The position numbers and the translations under genes were made by a program. Positions 63,528 to 64,000 of a stretch of DNA of 64,000 nt are shown here, piece by piece. Source of the stretch: Actinomycetes bacterium (GTDB lineage Bacteria > Actinomycetota > Acidimicrobiia > Acidimicrobiales > RAAP-2). Location: the NCBI GenBank assembly GCA_021786095.1, contig JAJYNX010000018.1, forward strand, positions 25,960-89,959. The letters are read 5' to 3'. The notes below the pieces were generated by a model, which was given only the letters and a program-made list of their open reading frames with translations, was not told where the DNA came from and did no database searches. Within the stretch, counting starts at the first letter, position 1; each line of letters starts with the position of its first letter.

Positions 63528-64000
63528 GTGCGAGCCCTCGATACTCTCGTGCCCCGTGACTTTCGCCAGGGGTTGCGGGGGCCCCTGCGCAGGTTCTACC
63601 TGTGCGTGGTGCTCAACGCCGTCGGCAACGGCCTGACCCTGTCCTTCTTCGTCGTGTACCTGCACAACGTGCGCCACTTCTCGACCGGCTTCGCCACCCT
63701 CCTGCTCTCGGCGTCGGCGGTCGCCGGACTGGTGGCGAGCCCGCTGTGGGGCACCCTGACCGACCGCTGGGGACCCGTGCGCATCATCCTGCTGTCCTAC
63801 GCGACCAGCGCGATCGCGCTGGTCGGCTGGGCCTTCGCCCACACGCGCCTCCAGGCGGTCGTGGCGGCCCTGGTCCTCGCGTTCTTCGGTGCGGCGAGCT
63901 GGGGCCCCGCCAGTACCATGCTGAGCCGGATGGTCGACGAGACCCAGCGCCAGCGCGCCTTCGGCTTCAACTTCATGCTACTCAACCTCGGCATCGGCCT
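63528..64000 (+). CDS. MFS transporter, N-terminal part
   Basis: The frame from GTG 63528 runs off the right edge after 157 codons. It shows about four membrane helices and MFS motif A in WGTLTDRWGPVRIIL, with VVLNAVGNGLTLSFFVVYL as helix 1. TAGCAT at 63513-63518 could be the -10 of a leaderless or short-leader transcript. Substrate unknown. Confidence 0.85.
   Translation, partial: MRALDTLVPRDFRQGLRGPLRRFYLCVVLNAVGNGLTLSFFVVYLHNVRHFSTGFATLLLSASAVAGLVASPLWGTLTDRWGPVRIILLSYATSAIALVGWAFAHTRLQAVVAALVLAFFGAASWGPASTMLSRMVDETQRQRAFGFNFMLLNLGIG

Overview
The window is about 64 kb of high-GC, tightly packed bacterial chromosome. It most likely comes from an actinobacterium. The signs are an mtrA-mtrB-lpqB type operon, a class II DAHP synthase, clpS followed by a DUF2017 gene, a mycothiol-dependent-type enzyme, many GTG/TTG starts and many 4-nt ATGA gene overlaps. 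A rod-type mreBCD-mrdA cluster, a single clpP beside tig and clpX, and secreted Ig-like proteins would fit the class Acidimicrobiia. That placement is inference, because no rRNA gene is present to test it.

Left part (1-31.3 kb) is mostly housekeeping, largely on the minus strand. It holds xerC, rpsB-tsf-pyrH-frr-(cdsA) for translation, UMP and lipid synthesis, then a plus-strand two-component operon with a GerMN lipoprotein (a reduced mtrAB-lpqB). Next come nadD, a previously uncounted 59-residue membrane protein and rsfS; aroG on plus; and the run obgE-proB-proA-MoxR ATPase-VWA protein-histidine phosphatase. A class III aminotransferase lies divergent to hup. hup and rplU-rpmA share a strong bidirectional terminator. 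RNase E/G, mrdA, mreD, mreC and mreB follow, then ndk-folC-clpX-clpP-tig.

Mobile island (31.4-34.9 kb): an intact IS110-family recombinase gene with a C-terminal helix-turn-helix, flanked by a 10-bp direct repeat. Beside it is an IS607-type tnpA/tnpB pair whose tnpB start is disrupted. The island lies next to tRNA-Pro(TGG).

Middle (35-43.5 kb): a four-gene polyamine-type ABC importer (potA-potD-potB-potC order of transcription), tRNA-Arg(TCT), tRNA-His(GTG), an aldehyde dehydrogenase, tRNA-Lys(CTT) and ftsH.

Right part (43.7-64 kb) is more metabolic and accessory. uxaC-uxuB-manD would take D-glucuronate to 2-keto-3-deoxygluconate, with gluconokinase divergent to it and a DHA2-type exporter nearby. 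Two secreted proteins of unknown role, clpS-DUF2017, an MpaB-family oxygenase, an SDR and an aldose epimerase follow. Then come surE, arfB, a methylmalonate-semialdehyde dehydrogenase, a Nudix hydrolase, an acyl-CoA synthetase, a DUF167 protein, a small PLDc_N membrane protein, an acyl-ACP desaturase and the start of an MFS transporter. Several convergent gene pairs overlap at their 3' ends. No gene-free stretch exceeds 300 bases; the larger ones are listed.
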